From contig JAZLIT010000016.1 of NCBI GenBank assembly GCA_045617525.1, forward strand, positions 1-55,775: DNA of 55,775 nucleotides. Reading direction: 5' to 3'. Positions 16,331 through 23,880 of the stretch are shown one piece after another. Origin of the DNA: JAZLIT01 sp045617525 (GTDB lineage Bacteria > Bacillota > Bacilli > Bacillales_A > Planococcaceae). The first letter of the stretch is position 1; every line of letters begins with the position of its first letter. The notes under the pieces were generated by a model. It was not told the DNA's origin, did no database searches, and worked only from the letters and a program-made list of their open reading frames with translations. Made by a program: the position numbers and the translations under genes.

Positions 16331-17158
16331 ATGAAATGGAAGCGTAGTGAACGCTTAGTAGATATGACATATTATCTGCTTGAGCATCCACAACAATTGA
16401 TCCCGCTAACTTATTTTTCTGATCTGTACAGTTCAGCTAAATCTTCAATTAGTGAAGATTTGACGATTGTTAAAGAAACATTTGAAGAAAAAGGAATCGG
16501 GCTTTTAGTAACAGTTCCTGGCGCAGCAGGCGGAGTGAAATACATTCCAAAAATGGCTGATGCAGAAGTAAAGCAAATTGTACAAGAGATGATTATTGAG
16601 CTTGCACAATCAGATCGTTTACTACCGGGCGGCTATTTATTTATGACCGATTTATTAGGTAATCCGGAATTTATGAACCGTATTGGTAAAGTATTTGCGA
16701 GTGCATTTGCAGACAAGAAAATCGATGTAATTATGACAGTAGCGACGAAAGGTATTGCAATAGCCCATGCAATTGCACGTCATTTAAATGTACCTGTAGT
16801 TGTTGTTCGTCGTGATAGCAAAGTAACAGAAGGATCAACCGTGAGTATTAATTACGTATCAGGTTCTTCTCGTCGTATTCAAACGATGGTTTTATCGAAA
16901 CGCAGCATGAAGAGTGGTCAACGAGTATTAATTACGGATGACTTTATGAAGGTTGGCGGTACGATGAATGGAATGAAAAACCTATTAGAGGAATTTGATT
17001 GTAAATTAGCGGGGATTGCTGTTCTAGTAGAAGCAGAGCACGCTGATGAAACCTTAGTGGATGATTATTATTCTTTAGTAAAGCTACATGAAGTAAATGA
17101 AAAAGATCGTACGATTGCGTTAAGTGAAGGAAATTATTTCTCAAAGGAGCGTATTTAA
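16331..17158 (+). CDS. purR: Purine operon repressor PurR
   Basis: 275 residues. The N-terminal winged helix (MKWKRSERLVDMTYYLLEHP) binds PurBox DNA. The C-terminal domain has a phosphoribosyltransferase fold with the PRPP motif VLITDDFMKVGGTMNG near residue 200; PRPP releases it from DNA when purines are short. The ATG follows AGGAGAGGA. It is nearly adjacent to ridA (1 nt between stop and start), the conserved purR-yabJ pair. I looked for PurBoxes upstream and found no convincing one. Confidence 0.97.
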   Translation: MKWKRSERLVDMTYYLLEHPQQLIPLTYFSDLYSSAKSSISEDLTIVKETFEEKGIGLLVTVPGAAGGVKYIPKMADAEVKQIVQEMIIELAQSDRLLPGGYLFMTDLLGNPEFMNRIGKVFASAFADKKIDVIMTVATKGIAIAHAIARHLNVPVVVVRRDSKVTEGSTVSINYVSGSSRRIQTMVLSKRSMKSGQRVLITDDFMKVGGTMNGMKNLLEEFDCKLAGIAVLVEAEHADETLVDDYYSLVKLHEVNEKDRTIALSEGNYFSKERI

Positions 17159-17159
17159 T

Positions 17160-17534
17160 ATGAAAACTATCTCAACAACAAATGCCCCAGCAGCAATTGG
17201 GCCATACGCACAAGGAATTGTTGTAAACAATATGTTTTATTCTTCAGGTCAAATTCCATTAACGGCTTCAGGTGATTTAGTGGATGGCGATATTACAGCT
17301 CAAACGAATCAAGTGTTCGAAAATCTAAAGGCGGTTCTAGCGGCTGCAGGTAGCAACCTAAGTCAAGTTGTAAAAACAACGGTCTTTATGAAGGATATGA
17401 ATGACTTCGCGGCGATGAATGAAGTCTATGCAGCGCATTTTGGTGAACATAAGCCAGCACGTTCGGCTGTAGAGGTTGCTCGTCTTCCAAAAGATGTACA
17501 AGTTGAAATCGAAGTTATTGCATTAGTTAAGTAA
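17160..17534 (+). CDS. ridA: RidA family enamine/imine deaminase (YabJ)
   Basis: 124 residues, full-length RidA/YjgF/UK114 family: NAPAAIGPYAQGI, FYSSGQIPL, the substrate-binding Arg in KPARSAVEVARLPKD, and a C-terminal VEIEVIALVK. It hydrolyses reactive 2-aminoacrylate-type enamines made by PLP enzymes. In B. subtilis YabJ is linked to purR control. The ATG at 17160 follows AAGGAG with 10-nt spacing and directly abuts purR. A terminator closes the pair. Confidence 0.96.
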   Translation: MKTISTTNAPAAIGPYAQGIVVNNMFYSSGQIPLTASGDLVDGDITAQTNQVFENLKAVLAAAGSNLSQVVKTTVFMKDMNDFAAMNEVYAAHFGEHKPARSAVEVARLPKDVQVEIEVIALVK

Positions 17535-17544
17535 AGTGAAGTTT

Positions 17545-17582
17545 AAAACTAGTAACCGAAAAACCGGTTGCTAGTTTTTTTT
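17545..17582 (+). terminator. Terminator after ridA
   Basis: Arms 17545-17558 and 17565-17578 (AAAACTAG and AACCG with complements), T-tract to 17582. Confidence 0.9.
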
Positions 17583-17662
17583 GTTAAAATTATAGAAAAA
17601 TATGTCAATTTGTAGTATTGTATTGTAAATACTTCTAAATTTTTGAAAAATTAATTAATTTA

Positions 17663-17690
17663 GGAGGATATTGCGAACTTATATAGAAAT
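17663..17690 (+). promoter_or_regulatory. Candidate sigma-H promoter of spoVG
   Basis: GGAGGATAT (17663-17671) matches the -35 RnAGGAwWW. After 11 bp, ATAGAAA (17683-17689) matches the -10 RnnGAAT with one mismatch. spoVG is a classical sigma-H gene in B. subtilis, which supports the reading. Confidence 0.55.
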
Positions 17691-17729
17691 ATAATCGCAA
17701 GGGCAACCTAGAGGAGAGGAGTGAAAAGA

Positions 17730-18029
17730 ATGGAAGTGACAGATGTGAGATTACGCCGTGTGCAAACTGAAGGTAGAATGCGCGCAATAGCTTCTATTAC
17801 TTTAGATGACGAATTTGTTGTTCATGATATTCGTGTAATTGATGGTAATACAGGACTATTCGTTGCAATGCCAAGTAAACGTACGCCAGATGGGGAATTC
17901 CGCGATATCGCGCACCCAATTAATTCAGGCACTCGTAATAAAATTCAAGATATTGTTTTAACTGCATATCATGCAACTAGTGATGAAGATGAAGTTGTAG
18001 AATTAGAGTTTGAAGAAGCAAGTGTATAA
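17730..18029 (+). CDS. spoVG: Septation / RNA-binding regulator SpoVG
   Basis: 99 residues, nearly identical over the first 80 to B. subtilis SpoVG (MEVTDVRLRRV, then DDEFVVHDIRVIDG and MPSKRTPDGEFRDIAHPIN). It is a small site-specific nucleic-acid-binding protein that influences asymmetric septation and, in other species, virulence regulators. The ATG at 17730 follows GAGGAGAGGAG; the in-frame GTG at 17721 is part of that ribosome site. The C-terminus is acidic, as usual. A strong terminator follows. Confidence 0.97.
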   Translation: MEVTDVRLRRVQTEGRMRAIASITLDDEFVVHDIRVIDGNTGLFVAMPSKRTPDGEFRDIAHPINSGTRNKIQDIVLTAYHATSDEDEVVELEFEEASV

Positions 18030-18040
18030 TTATTTAGTAA

Positions 18041-18077
18041 AAGAGTCTCCTTTTCAAAAGGAGAACTCTTTTTTTTT
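18041..18077 (+). terminator. Terminator after spoVG
   Basis: Arms 18041-18054 and 18057-18070 (AAGAG plus CTCCTTTT region with its complement, one bulge), then TTTTTTT. Confidence 0.9.
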
Positions 18078-18097
18078 GGGTATAGAAATAGAGAACA

Positions 18098-18210
18098 TGC
18101 GAGATTATTTTGATTTATTCGAGAATACAGCTAATAAACGGAATGTTGCCCTACATAACAACCCTTCCTACCTTGAAAATATAGTGAATTTACTATATAG
18201 TCATAAGTGA
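18098..18210 (+). pseudogene. Possible remnant of a ferredoxin-thioredoxin-reductase-like domain
   Basis: After the spoVG terminator a 37-codon frame starts with ATG at 18098 and ends at TGA 18208-18210. It reads FDLFENTANKRNVALHNNP, then SYLENIVNLLYSHK. To my eye this resembles the first helices of the ferredoxin:thioredoxin reductase catalytic domain, which would continue with a Gly-Tyr and a CPCR motif. That part is absent because glmU begins. There is no clear ribosome site. It could also be chance coding; I give it low confidence. Confidence 0.25.
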
Positions 18211-18235
18211 AAAAGAACTAATTGGAGGACTTATG

Positions 18236-19606
18236 ATGACAAACATTTTTGCTGTCGTTTTGGCTGCTGGTCAGGGTACACGCATGAAGTCCAAATTATA
18301 TAAAGTACTCCACCCAGTTTGTGGTAAATCAATGGTTGAACATGTTATAGATAACATCAGCACATTAAACACAGATCGTATTGTGACGGTTGTTGGCCAT
18401 GGTGCTGAACTGGTGAAGGAAACATTAGGCGAGAAAAGTGAGTATGTGCTTCAAGCCGAACAGCTTGGAACTGCACATGCAATCCAACAAGCCGAACAAT
18501 TATTAGGTGATTTAGAGGGTACTACATTAGTTGTTTGTGGTGACACGCCTTTAATTCGACCTGAAACAATGCAGGCGCTATTTAATCATCATAATGATAC
18601 GTGTGCAAAGGCAACAATCTTAACAGCAATAGCTGAGGATCCAACTGGATATGGGCGTATTCTACGTGACGCTTCAGGCCAAGTTGCCCAAATTGTAGAG
18701 CAAAAAGACGCATCTGATGAACAACGCCTTGTAAAAGAAATTAATACAGGCACATATTGCTTCGACAACAAAGCTTTATTCGAAACATTAAAACTTGTGA
18801 AAAATGACAACACACAAGGTGAATATTATTTACCAGATGTTATAGAGATTTTACAAAAGCAAGGTGAAAATGTAGGCGCTTACGTGACGAATAGCTTCGA
18901 CGAAACTTTGGGTGTTAATGACCGAATTGCATTATCGCAAGCGGAAGAATTAATGCGCACACGAATCAATGAAAAGCATATGCGTAATGGAGTGACGATT
19001 ATTAATTCGTCATCAACACATATTAGTGCAGATGTAGTCATTGGAAGTGATACAATAATTAAACCAGGAACGATTATCGAAGGAAAAACGGTCATTGGTG
19101 AAGATTGTATAATTGGTCCAAACAGTCATATTGTAAATACAACAATTGGTGACCGTACAACAATTCACAGCTCAGTTCTATTTGAAAGTAAAGTAGGAAA
19201 TGATACAGCGGTAGGACCCTTCGCACATATTCGTCCAGAATCATCTTTAGGTGACAACGTGAAGATTGGGAACTTTGTGGAGCTTAAGAAATCTACTTTA
19301 GGTAATAATTCGAAGGTTTCACACTTAAGCTATATTGGGGATGCTGAAGTCGGTCAAAATGTAAATGTTGGCTGTGGTTCAATCACAGTAAACTACGATG
19401 GAAAAAATAAATTTAAGACAGTTATTGAAGACGATGTATTTGTAGGATGTAATTCAAATCTTGTTGCACCTGTTACATTAAAGGCGGGTTCATATGTAGC
19501 CGCTGGGTCGACGATTACAAAAGAAGTACCAAGTGATGCACTAGCAGTAGCGCGTTCACGTCAAGAAAATAAGTTAAACTATGTTAGCAAATTAAATTTA
19601 AAATAA
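18236..19606 (+). CDS. glmU: Bifunctional GlmU: GlcNAc-1-P uridyltransferase and GlcN-1-P acetyltransferase
   Basis: 456 residues. The N-terminal nucleotidyltransferase domain has LAAGQGTRMKSKLYKVLHP (residues 9-27). The C-terminal half is a left-handed beta-helix of hexapeptide repeats (VVIGSDTIIKPGTIIEGKTV onward), the acetyltransferase. The product UDP-GlcNAc feeds peptidoglycan and teichoic acid synthesis. I choose ATG at 18236, 7 nt after GGAGG (18224-18228); the ATG at 18233 is only 4 nt away from it. It is followed closely by prs, as in B. subtilis. Confidence 0.97.
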   Translation: MTNIFAVVLAAGQGTRMKSKLYKVLHPVCGKSMVEHVIDNISTLNTDRIVTVVGHGAELVKETLGEKSEYVLQAEQLGTAHAIQQAEQLLGDLEGTTLVVCGDTPLIRPETMQALFNHHNDTCAKATILTAIAEDPTGYGRILRDASGQVAQIVEQKDASDEQRLVKEINTGTYCFDNKALFETLKLVKNDNTQGEYYLPDVIEILQKQGENVGAYVTNSFDETLGVNDRIALSQAEELMRTRINEKHMRNGVTIINSSSTHISADVVIGSDTIIKPGTIIEGKTVIGEDCIIGPNSHIVNTTIGDRTTIHSSVLFESKVGNDTAVGPFAHIRPESSLGDNVKIGNFVELKKSTLGNNSKVSHLSYIGDAEVGQNVNVGCGSITVNYDGKNKFKTVIEDDVFVGCNSNLVAPVTLKAGSYVAAGSTITKEVPSDALAVARSRQENKLNYVSKLNLK

Positions 19607-19631
19607 TCTATTGAAAAAACAGGAGGCCATC

Positions 19632-20591
19632 ATGCCGTATCAATACGCTGATTCAAAATTAAAAATCTTCTCATTAAACTCAAACAACCCACTTGCAACA
19701 GAAATTGCAGAAGAAATGGGTGTAGAACTAGGTAAATCATCTGTAAAATATTTCAGTGATGGAGAAGTCCAAATTAGCATTGAAGAAAGCATTCGCGGTT
19801 GTGACGTATTTATCGTACAATCTACATCTGCACCAGTTAATGAACATTTAATGGAGCTATTAATTATGATTGACGCTGTTAAACGTGCTTCAGCTCGTAC
19901 AGTAAACGTTGTAATGCCTTATTACGGTTATGCTCGTCAAGATCGTAAAGCAAAAGCACGTGAGCCAATCACAGCTAAATTAGTAGCAAACTTACTTGAG
20001 ACTGCAGGTGCAACTCGTGTTATCGTACTAGATTTACACGCGCCTCAAATCCAAGGGTTCTTCGATATTTTAATCGACCACTTAGTAGCGGTTCCTTTAT
20101 TGTCGGATTACTTCAAAACAAAAGGCTTCAACTCTGAAGATTTAGTAATCGTTTCTCCAGACCACGGTGGTGTAACACGTGCTCGTAAAATGGCTGAGCG
20201 TCTAAAAGCGCCAATTGCTATTATCGATAAGCGTCGTCCAAAGCCAAACGTTGCGGAAGTTATGAACATCGTTGGTAATGTTGAAGGTAAAGTATGTATT
20301 TTAATCGATGATATTATTGATACAGCTGGTACGATTACAATTGGTGCTAATGCATTACTAGAAAGTGGAGCAAAAGAAGTTTATGCTTGCTGTTCACATC
20401 CAGTATTATCAGGCCCAGCGATTGAGCGTATTGAGAACTCTGCAATTAAAGAATTAGTGGTAACAAACACGATTCAACTTACAGATGAAAAAAAATCTCC
20501 TAAAATTACAGAGCTTTCTGTAGCGAAACTTATGGCTGATGCGATTTCTCGTATTTACGAAAATAAATCAGTGAGCACTCTATTTGATTAA
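19632..20591 (+). CDS. prs: Ribose-phosphate pyrophosphokinase (PRPP synthase)
   Basis: 319 residues, full length, the class I enzyme that makes PRPP from ribose-5-phosphate and ATP for purine, pyrimidine, His and Trp synthesis. Motifs are SDGEVQI, YYGYARQDRKAKAREPITAK (ATP site), LDLHAPQIQGFFD, VSPDHGGVTRA, and the PRPP loop LIDDIIDTAGTIT. ATG 19632 follows AGGAGG; an upstream in-frame TTG at 19611 precedes that site and is rejected. It shares a transcript with glmU and ends in a strong terminator. Confidence 0.98.
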   Translation: MPYQYADSKLKIFSLNSNNPLATEIAEEMGVELGKSSVKYFSDGEVQISIEESIRGCDVFIVQSTSAPVNEHLMELLIMIDAVKRASARTVNVVMPYYGYARQDRKAKAREPITAKLVANLLETAGATRVIVLDLHAPQIQGFFDILIDHLVAVPLLSDYFKTKGFNSEDLVIVSPDHGGVTRARKMAERLKAPIAIIDKRRPKPNVAEVMNIVGNVEGKVCILIDDIIDTAGTITIGANALLESGAKEVYACCSHPVLSGPAIERIENSAIKELVVTNTIQLTDEKKSPKITELSVAKLMADAISRIYENKSVSTLFD

Positions 20592-20600
20592 TTAAATTTC

Positions 20601-20631
20601 CCGCTAAGCGCCTACGCTTAGCGGTTTTTTT
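20601..20631 (+). terminator. Terminator after prs
   Basis: Perfect 10-bp arms CCGCTAAGCG (20601-20610) and CGCTTAGCGG (20615-20624), then TTTTTTT. Confidence 0.95.
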
Positions 20632-20740
20632 GTTTTACGGTAGAATTCATATAGTCTATTAATTACTTGCAGTCTAAATAAATCGGTTCCTCAGATGCGT
20701 TTCACTAAATTACATTAAGTCATATTCACCCCATTCATAG

Positions 20741-20766
20741 GTTTATCTTTTGTAATAAAGGGGTAT
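20741..20766 (+). promoter_or_regulatory. Sigma-B (general stress) promoter of the L25/ctc gene
   Basis: -35 GTTTAT (20741-20746; consensus GTTTAA), 14-bp spacer, -10 GGGTAT (20761-20766; perfect). ctc is a textbook sigma-B target in B. subtilis, and the sequence shows the same design. Confidence 0.8.
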
Positions 20767-20798
20767 AAATATAAAGTGGAATTTTTAGGGAGGGGATT

Positions 20799-21452
20799 AT
20801 GAATATGAGTATAGTTATTAAAGCAGTAAAACGTAAACCGGGGCAAAACTCAAAGTTAACCCAACTAAGGCAGAACGGGCAACTTGCCGGCGTTATTTAT
20901 GGGTATGATACTGAATCAACACCCATTCTTCTTGAATACAAGGAAACTGAAAAAACAGTCCGTAGAAATGGACATGCGGCAGTTTTCCAAATTGATTTAG
21001 AGGGTAAAAAAATTAACGCCGTGTTAACGGATATTCAACGCGATGCAATAAAAAGACACGTAACGCATGTAGATTTTCTAGCAATTGATATGAAAGAAGA
21101 GCTAGAGGTAGATGTAACATTTACAATCATCGGCAATCCCAAAGGCGTACGTGAAGGTGGCGTATTAACGCAGCCAAATCATACAATTAAAATTAAGGTA
21201 AAGCCATCAGATATTCCAGATACAATTGAAATAGATGTATCGGAACTGGGTGTAGGTGACACACTTTCATTAGGTATGATTCGTGACCAATATAATTTTG
21301 AGATTTTGAGTGAAGATGAATATACGTTAGCAACGGTAACACCACCGACTCAATCAGAAGAATCGGATTTAGATGTGGCTAATGTTGCAGCAGACAATGT
21401 AGCACCTACTGGAGAGAAGGTAAGTCCAGAAAAATCCGGTAGCGGAGATTAA
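20799..21452 (+). CDS. ctc: Ribosomal protein L25, general stress protein Ctc type
   Basis: 217 residues. The N-terminal ~95 residues are the L25 5S-rRNA-binding barrel (LRQNGQLAGVIYGYDTES, HVTHVDFLAID), and the rest is the TL5/CTC C-terminal beta domain with an acidic tail. The start is ATG at 20799 after AGGGAGGGG; an ATG two codons later is also possible. It is expressed alone from a sigma-B promoter and closed by a terminator. It binds the ribosome under heat or salt stress in B. subtilis. Confidence 0.93.
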   Translation: MNMSIVIKAVKRKPGQNSKLTQLRQNGQLAGVIYGYDTESTPILLEYKETEKTVRRNGHAAVFQIDLEGKKINAVLTDIQRDAIKRHVTHVDFLAIDMKEELEVDVTFTIIGNPKGVREGGVLTQPNHTIKIKVKPSDIPDTIEIDVSELGVGDTLSLGMIRDQYNFEILSEDEYTLATVTPPTQSEESDLDVANVAADNVAPTGEKVSPEKSGSGD

Positions 21453-21480
21453 GTTCAATTTGATAAGATAAAAATCTAGT

Positions 21481-21516
21481 GCTATGAAGGGAATCTATAA
21501 TCTTTCATAGCTTTTT
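21481..21516 (+). terminator. Terminator after ctc
   Basis: Arms GCTATGAA (21481-21488) and TTCATAGC (21504-21511), then TTTTT. Confidence 0.9.
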
Positions 21517-21626
21517 TGCGCTTAATAACTATTTACTAATTTTTCAAATAAAACGATTCGTATTTATAGCTATATACGCTATAATCATTGCAGACTATAA
21601 ATGAATCGAGGAAAGTAACCCGCGTT

Positions 21627-22841
21627 ATGAAAACTTATAATGAAAAAATGAGTATCTACCATGGGATGGCATCTACGCTTGCTGCGAATACGTCGAGTAC
21701 TTATATCCCTTTATTTGCAATGACAATTCTTGGCGCGACCAATTATCAAGTTGGTTTAATTAGTTCGTTGCCACCATTAGTGGCACTTCTAATGACGGTG
21801 CCAGCAGCTATTTTATTAAATCGTGCGGTAGAGCAACGAAAGCTTGTTGCATTCTCTGTCCTTTCTGCACGGCTTGTATTTTTACTAATCTTGTTTATAA
21901 CATATGTACCAGGGTCAATTGCATCTTGGGTACTACTTGGACTTATTGCTTTTATGAATATACCGAATACGATGGCCAATATGGGTTGGCAGGCGTTAAT
22001 CGGGAATATTATTGAGGAAAATCGTCGGGCACAGTTTTTTAGTGACCGGAATCGATTACTCACGATGGTTGGACTTGTTTCAACATTAATTATTGGTGTT
22101 GTGATGAGAGATGCGACAGAAAGTGCAAGTGCATATCAAATGTTATTCGCCTTCACGTTTTTCTTTGGCGTAATGGAAATGATCTTTTTGTTAAAGCATA
22201 AAGAAAGTGTACGTGAGAAAAAGAGTGAAGAAAAAAAGCGTGCAATGGATTGGGCTATTTTTAAAGATGCGGGCTATGTTCGCTTTTTAGTCATTGCACT
22301 TTGCTTTAATTTCGGTTGGCAAATGGCATGGGGTTTATTTAACGTTTACAATGTACGTTATGCTGAAGCATCAATTTTTTGGATAAGTATGTTTAACGTT
22401 GCAAGCATGATTGCTCAAATTATTGCGTATCCATTATGGCGTAAATGGTCAGAACAGCACGGTAATATGCGAGTGTTTATTTGGGTAGCTTTTGGGATGT
22501 CGACAGCGCCATTTTTAATGGTTCTTTCAACAAATCTTTATTACCTAACATTTATGTCTATGTTATCAGGATTTTTTGTGGCAGGGACTGTATTAATTTT
22601 ATTTAATCTATTATTAGAGAACTCTCCAAAGGAAACACGTACATACTGCATCACGTCGTACAATGTCATACTCGCGCTTATTGCCTTTATATCTCCGCAA
22701 ATTGGTATTTGGTTATTAGAAACGTTTAATATGGATGTTGCTATGAACGTTTCCTCAAGTGTACGCTTGGCGGCAGCACTAGGATTTTTATATGTATACT
22801 TACGTAGAAAGAGTAGTTTAGCTGAGAATGTGATAAAATAG
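21627..22841 (+). CDS. MFS transporter, substrate unknown
   Basis: 404 residues with about 11-12 hydrophobic helices, for example YIPLFAMTILGATNYQVGLI and LPPLVALLMTVPAAILL. A charged central loop (KHKESVREKKSEEKKRAMDW) divides the two six-helix halves, the usual MFS plan. No substrate motif is recognisable. The ATG at 21627 follows GAGGAAAG; earlier in-frame codons lack a ribosome site. It lies between ctc and pth, which are neighbours in B. subtilis, so this is a lineage-specific insertion. It may be co-transcribed with pth, 32 nt downstream, since no terminator separates them. Confidence 0.85.
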   Translation: MKTYNEKMSIYHGMASTLAANTSSTYIPLFAMTILGATNYQVGLISSLPPLVALLMTVPAAILLNRAVEQRKLVAFSVLSARLVFLLILFITYVPGSIASWVLLGLIAFMNIPNTMANMGWQALIGNIIEENRRAQFFSDRNRLLTMVGLVSTLIIGVVMRDATESASAYQMLFAFTFFFGVMEMIFLLKHKESVREKKSEEKKRAMDWAIFKDAGYVRFLVIALCFNFGWQMAWGLFNVYNVRYAEASIFWISMFNVASMIAQIIAYPLWRKWSEQHGNMRVFIWVAFGMSTAPFLMVLSTNLYYLTFMSMLSGFFVAGTVLILFNLLLENSPKETRTYCITSYNVILALIAFISPQIGIWLLETFNMDVAMNVSSSVRLAAALGFLYVYLRRKSSLAENVIK

Positions 22842-22873
22842 CAACGATTAGATAAAAAGGATGCGATTTTTTC

Positions 22874-23437
22874 ATGAAATTAATTATTGGATTAGGAAAT
22901 CCGGGGAAACCATATGAAAACACACGCCATAATATTGGCTTTGAGGTAATTGATGCGCTCGCAAATAAATGGGGAGCACCACTAAACCAAATGAAATTCA
23001 ATGGGATGTATGCAAGTGTGCATCGCCCAGAAGGTAAAGTCATACTTTTGAAGCCATTAACATATATGAACTTATCGGGTGAATCTGTTCGTCCACTTAT
23101 GGATTACTTTGATATTGATGTAGAAGATATTATTGTTATTTATGATGATTTAGATTTAGAAACAGGTAAATTACGTCTTCGAGGCAAGGGTAGTGCAGGT
23201 GGACATAACGGTATTAAGTCATTAATTCAACATTTAGGTACGCAGGAATTTAACCGCATACGTGTGGGTGTTAATCGTCCACCAGCAGGTATCAAGGTGG
23301 CGGATTATGTACTTTCGAAGTTCTCGAAGGACGATCAGCCAATTGTACAAGATGCCATTAATAAATCGGTTGATGCGGTAGAAGCATCGTTATCAAAGAA
23401 ATTTTTAGATGTAATGAATCAATTTAACGGTGCATAA
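22874..23437 (+). CDS. pth: Peptidyl-tRNA hydrolase
   Basis: 187 residues. It releases peptides from stalled peptidyl-tRNA. The active-site residues are visible: Asn9 in GLGNPG and His19 in TRHNIGFE, and the DDLDLETGKLRLR segment supplies the catalytic Asp. SAGGHNGIKS is the family signature. The ATG at 22874 is preceded by AAAAAGGA at some distance. In B. subtilis this gene is spoVC; partial loss blocks sporulation. Confidence 0.97.
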   Translation: MKLIIGLGNPGKPYENTRHNIGFEVIDALANKWGAPLNQMKFNGMYASVHRPEGKVILLKPLTYMNLSGESVRPLMDYFDIDVEDIIVIYDDLDLETGKLRLRGKGSAGGHNGIKSLIQHLGTQEFNRIRVGVNRPPAGIKVADYVLSKFSKDDQPIVQDAINKSVDAVEASLSKKFLDVMNQFNGA

Positions 23438-23461
23438 ATTATGATCATGCTGTCTATACTT
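23431..23461 (+). promoter_or_regulatory. Candidate forespore (sigma-F/sigma-G) promoter of fin
   Basis: GCATA (23432-23436) fits the sigma-F -35 GYATA. After 15 bp, GTCTATACTT (23452-23461) fits the -10 GGnnAnAnTw with one mismatch. The -35 overlaps the pth stop codon. fin is forespore-expressed in B. subtilis. Confidence 0.5.
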
Positions 23462-23498
23462 TGAGTAAGAGAACGTTACTTAAGGGAGGATATGGGCG

Positions 23499-23726
23499 AT
23501 GCCGATCCGTTATAAATGTAGACACTGTGATACAGAAATTGGCATATTACCATTTGATGCAGATGAAACGATGAAAAAGCTTCACCTTTTCGAAATTGGG
23601 GAAGTGGATGATTATATCGAACAGGATGCGCGGGGAGAAACAACGGTGCATTCGATTTGCGAGCACTGTGAGGATTCCTTACGCCAATTTCCAGATTACC
23701 ATTCATTGAAAAAATGGTTACAATAG
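23499..23726 (+). CDS. fin: Anti-sigma-F factor Fin
   Basis: 75 residues. Two zinc-type pairs, CRHC near the N-terminus and CEHC in the middle (SICEHCEDSLRQFPDYH), match the Fin/YabK family. In B. subtilis Fin binds sigma-F and helps the forespore move from sigma-F to sigma-G control. The ATG at 23499 follows GGGAGGA. It is located between pth and mfd as in B. subtilis, with a forespore promoter candidate upstream and a terminator downstream. Confidence 0.93.
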   Translation: MPIRYKCRHCDTEIGILPFDADETMKKLHLFEIGEVDDYIEQDARGETTVHSICEHCEDSLRQFPDYHSLKKWLQ

Positions 23727-23736
23727 AGCTATATAG

Positions 23737-23767
23737 GCTTTGACTTTAAACGGTCAAAGCTTTTTTT
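23737..23767 (+). terminator. Terminator after fin
   Basis: Arms GCTTTGAC (23737-23744) and GTCAAAGC (23753-23760), then TTTTTTT. Confidence 0.93.
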
Positions 23768-23880
23768 AGAAGCTGAAATAAATAACTTCAAAATTTAGAA
23801 CGTCATCTCACAGAATTTTAACTGGGATGGATTTTTCTGATTTTGCAACTAGGCTCGAACATGACTGAGGAGGTTCATTG

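Noticed and set aside
18010..18097. Extension of the 18098-18210 frame into spoVG
   Set aside because: The extra part runs through the spoVG end and its terminator hairpin and has no ribosome site.
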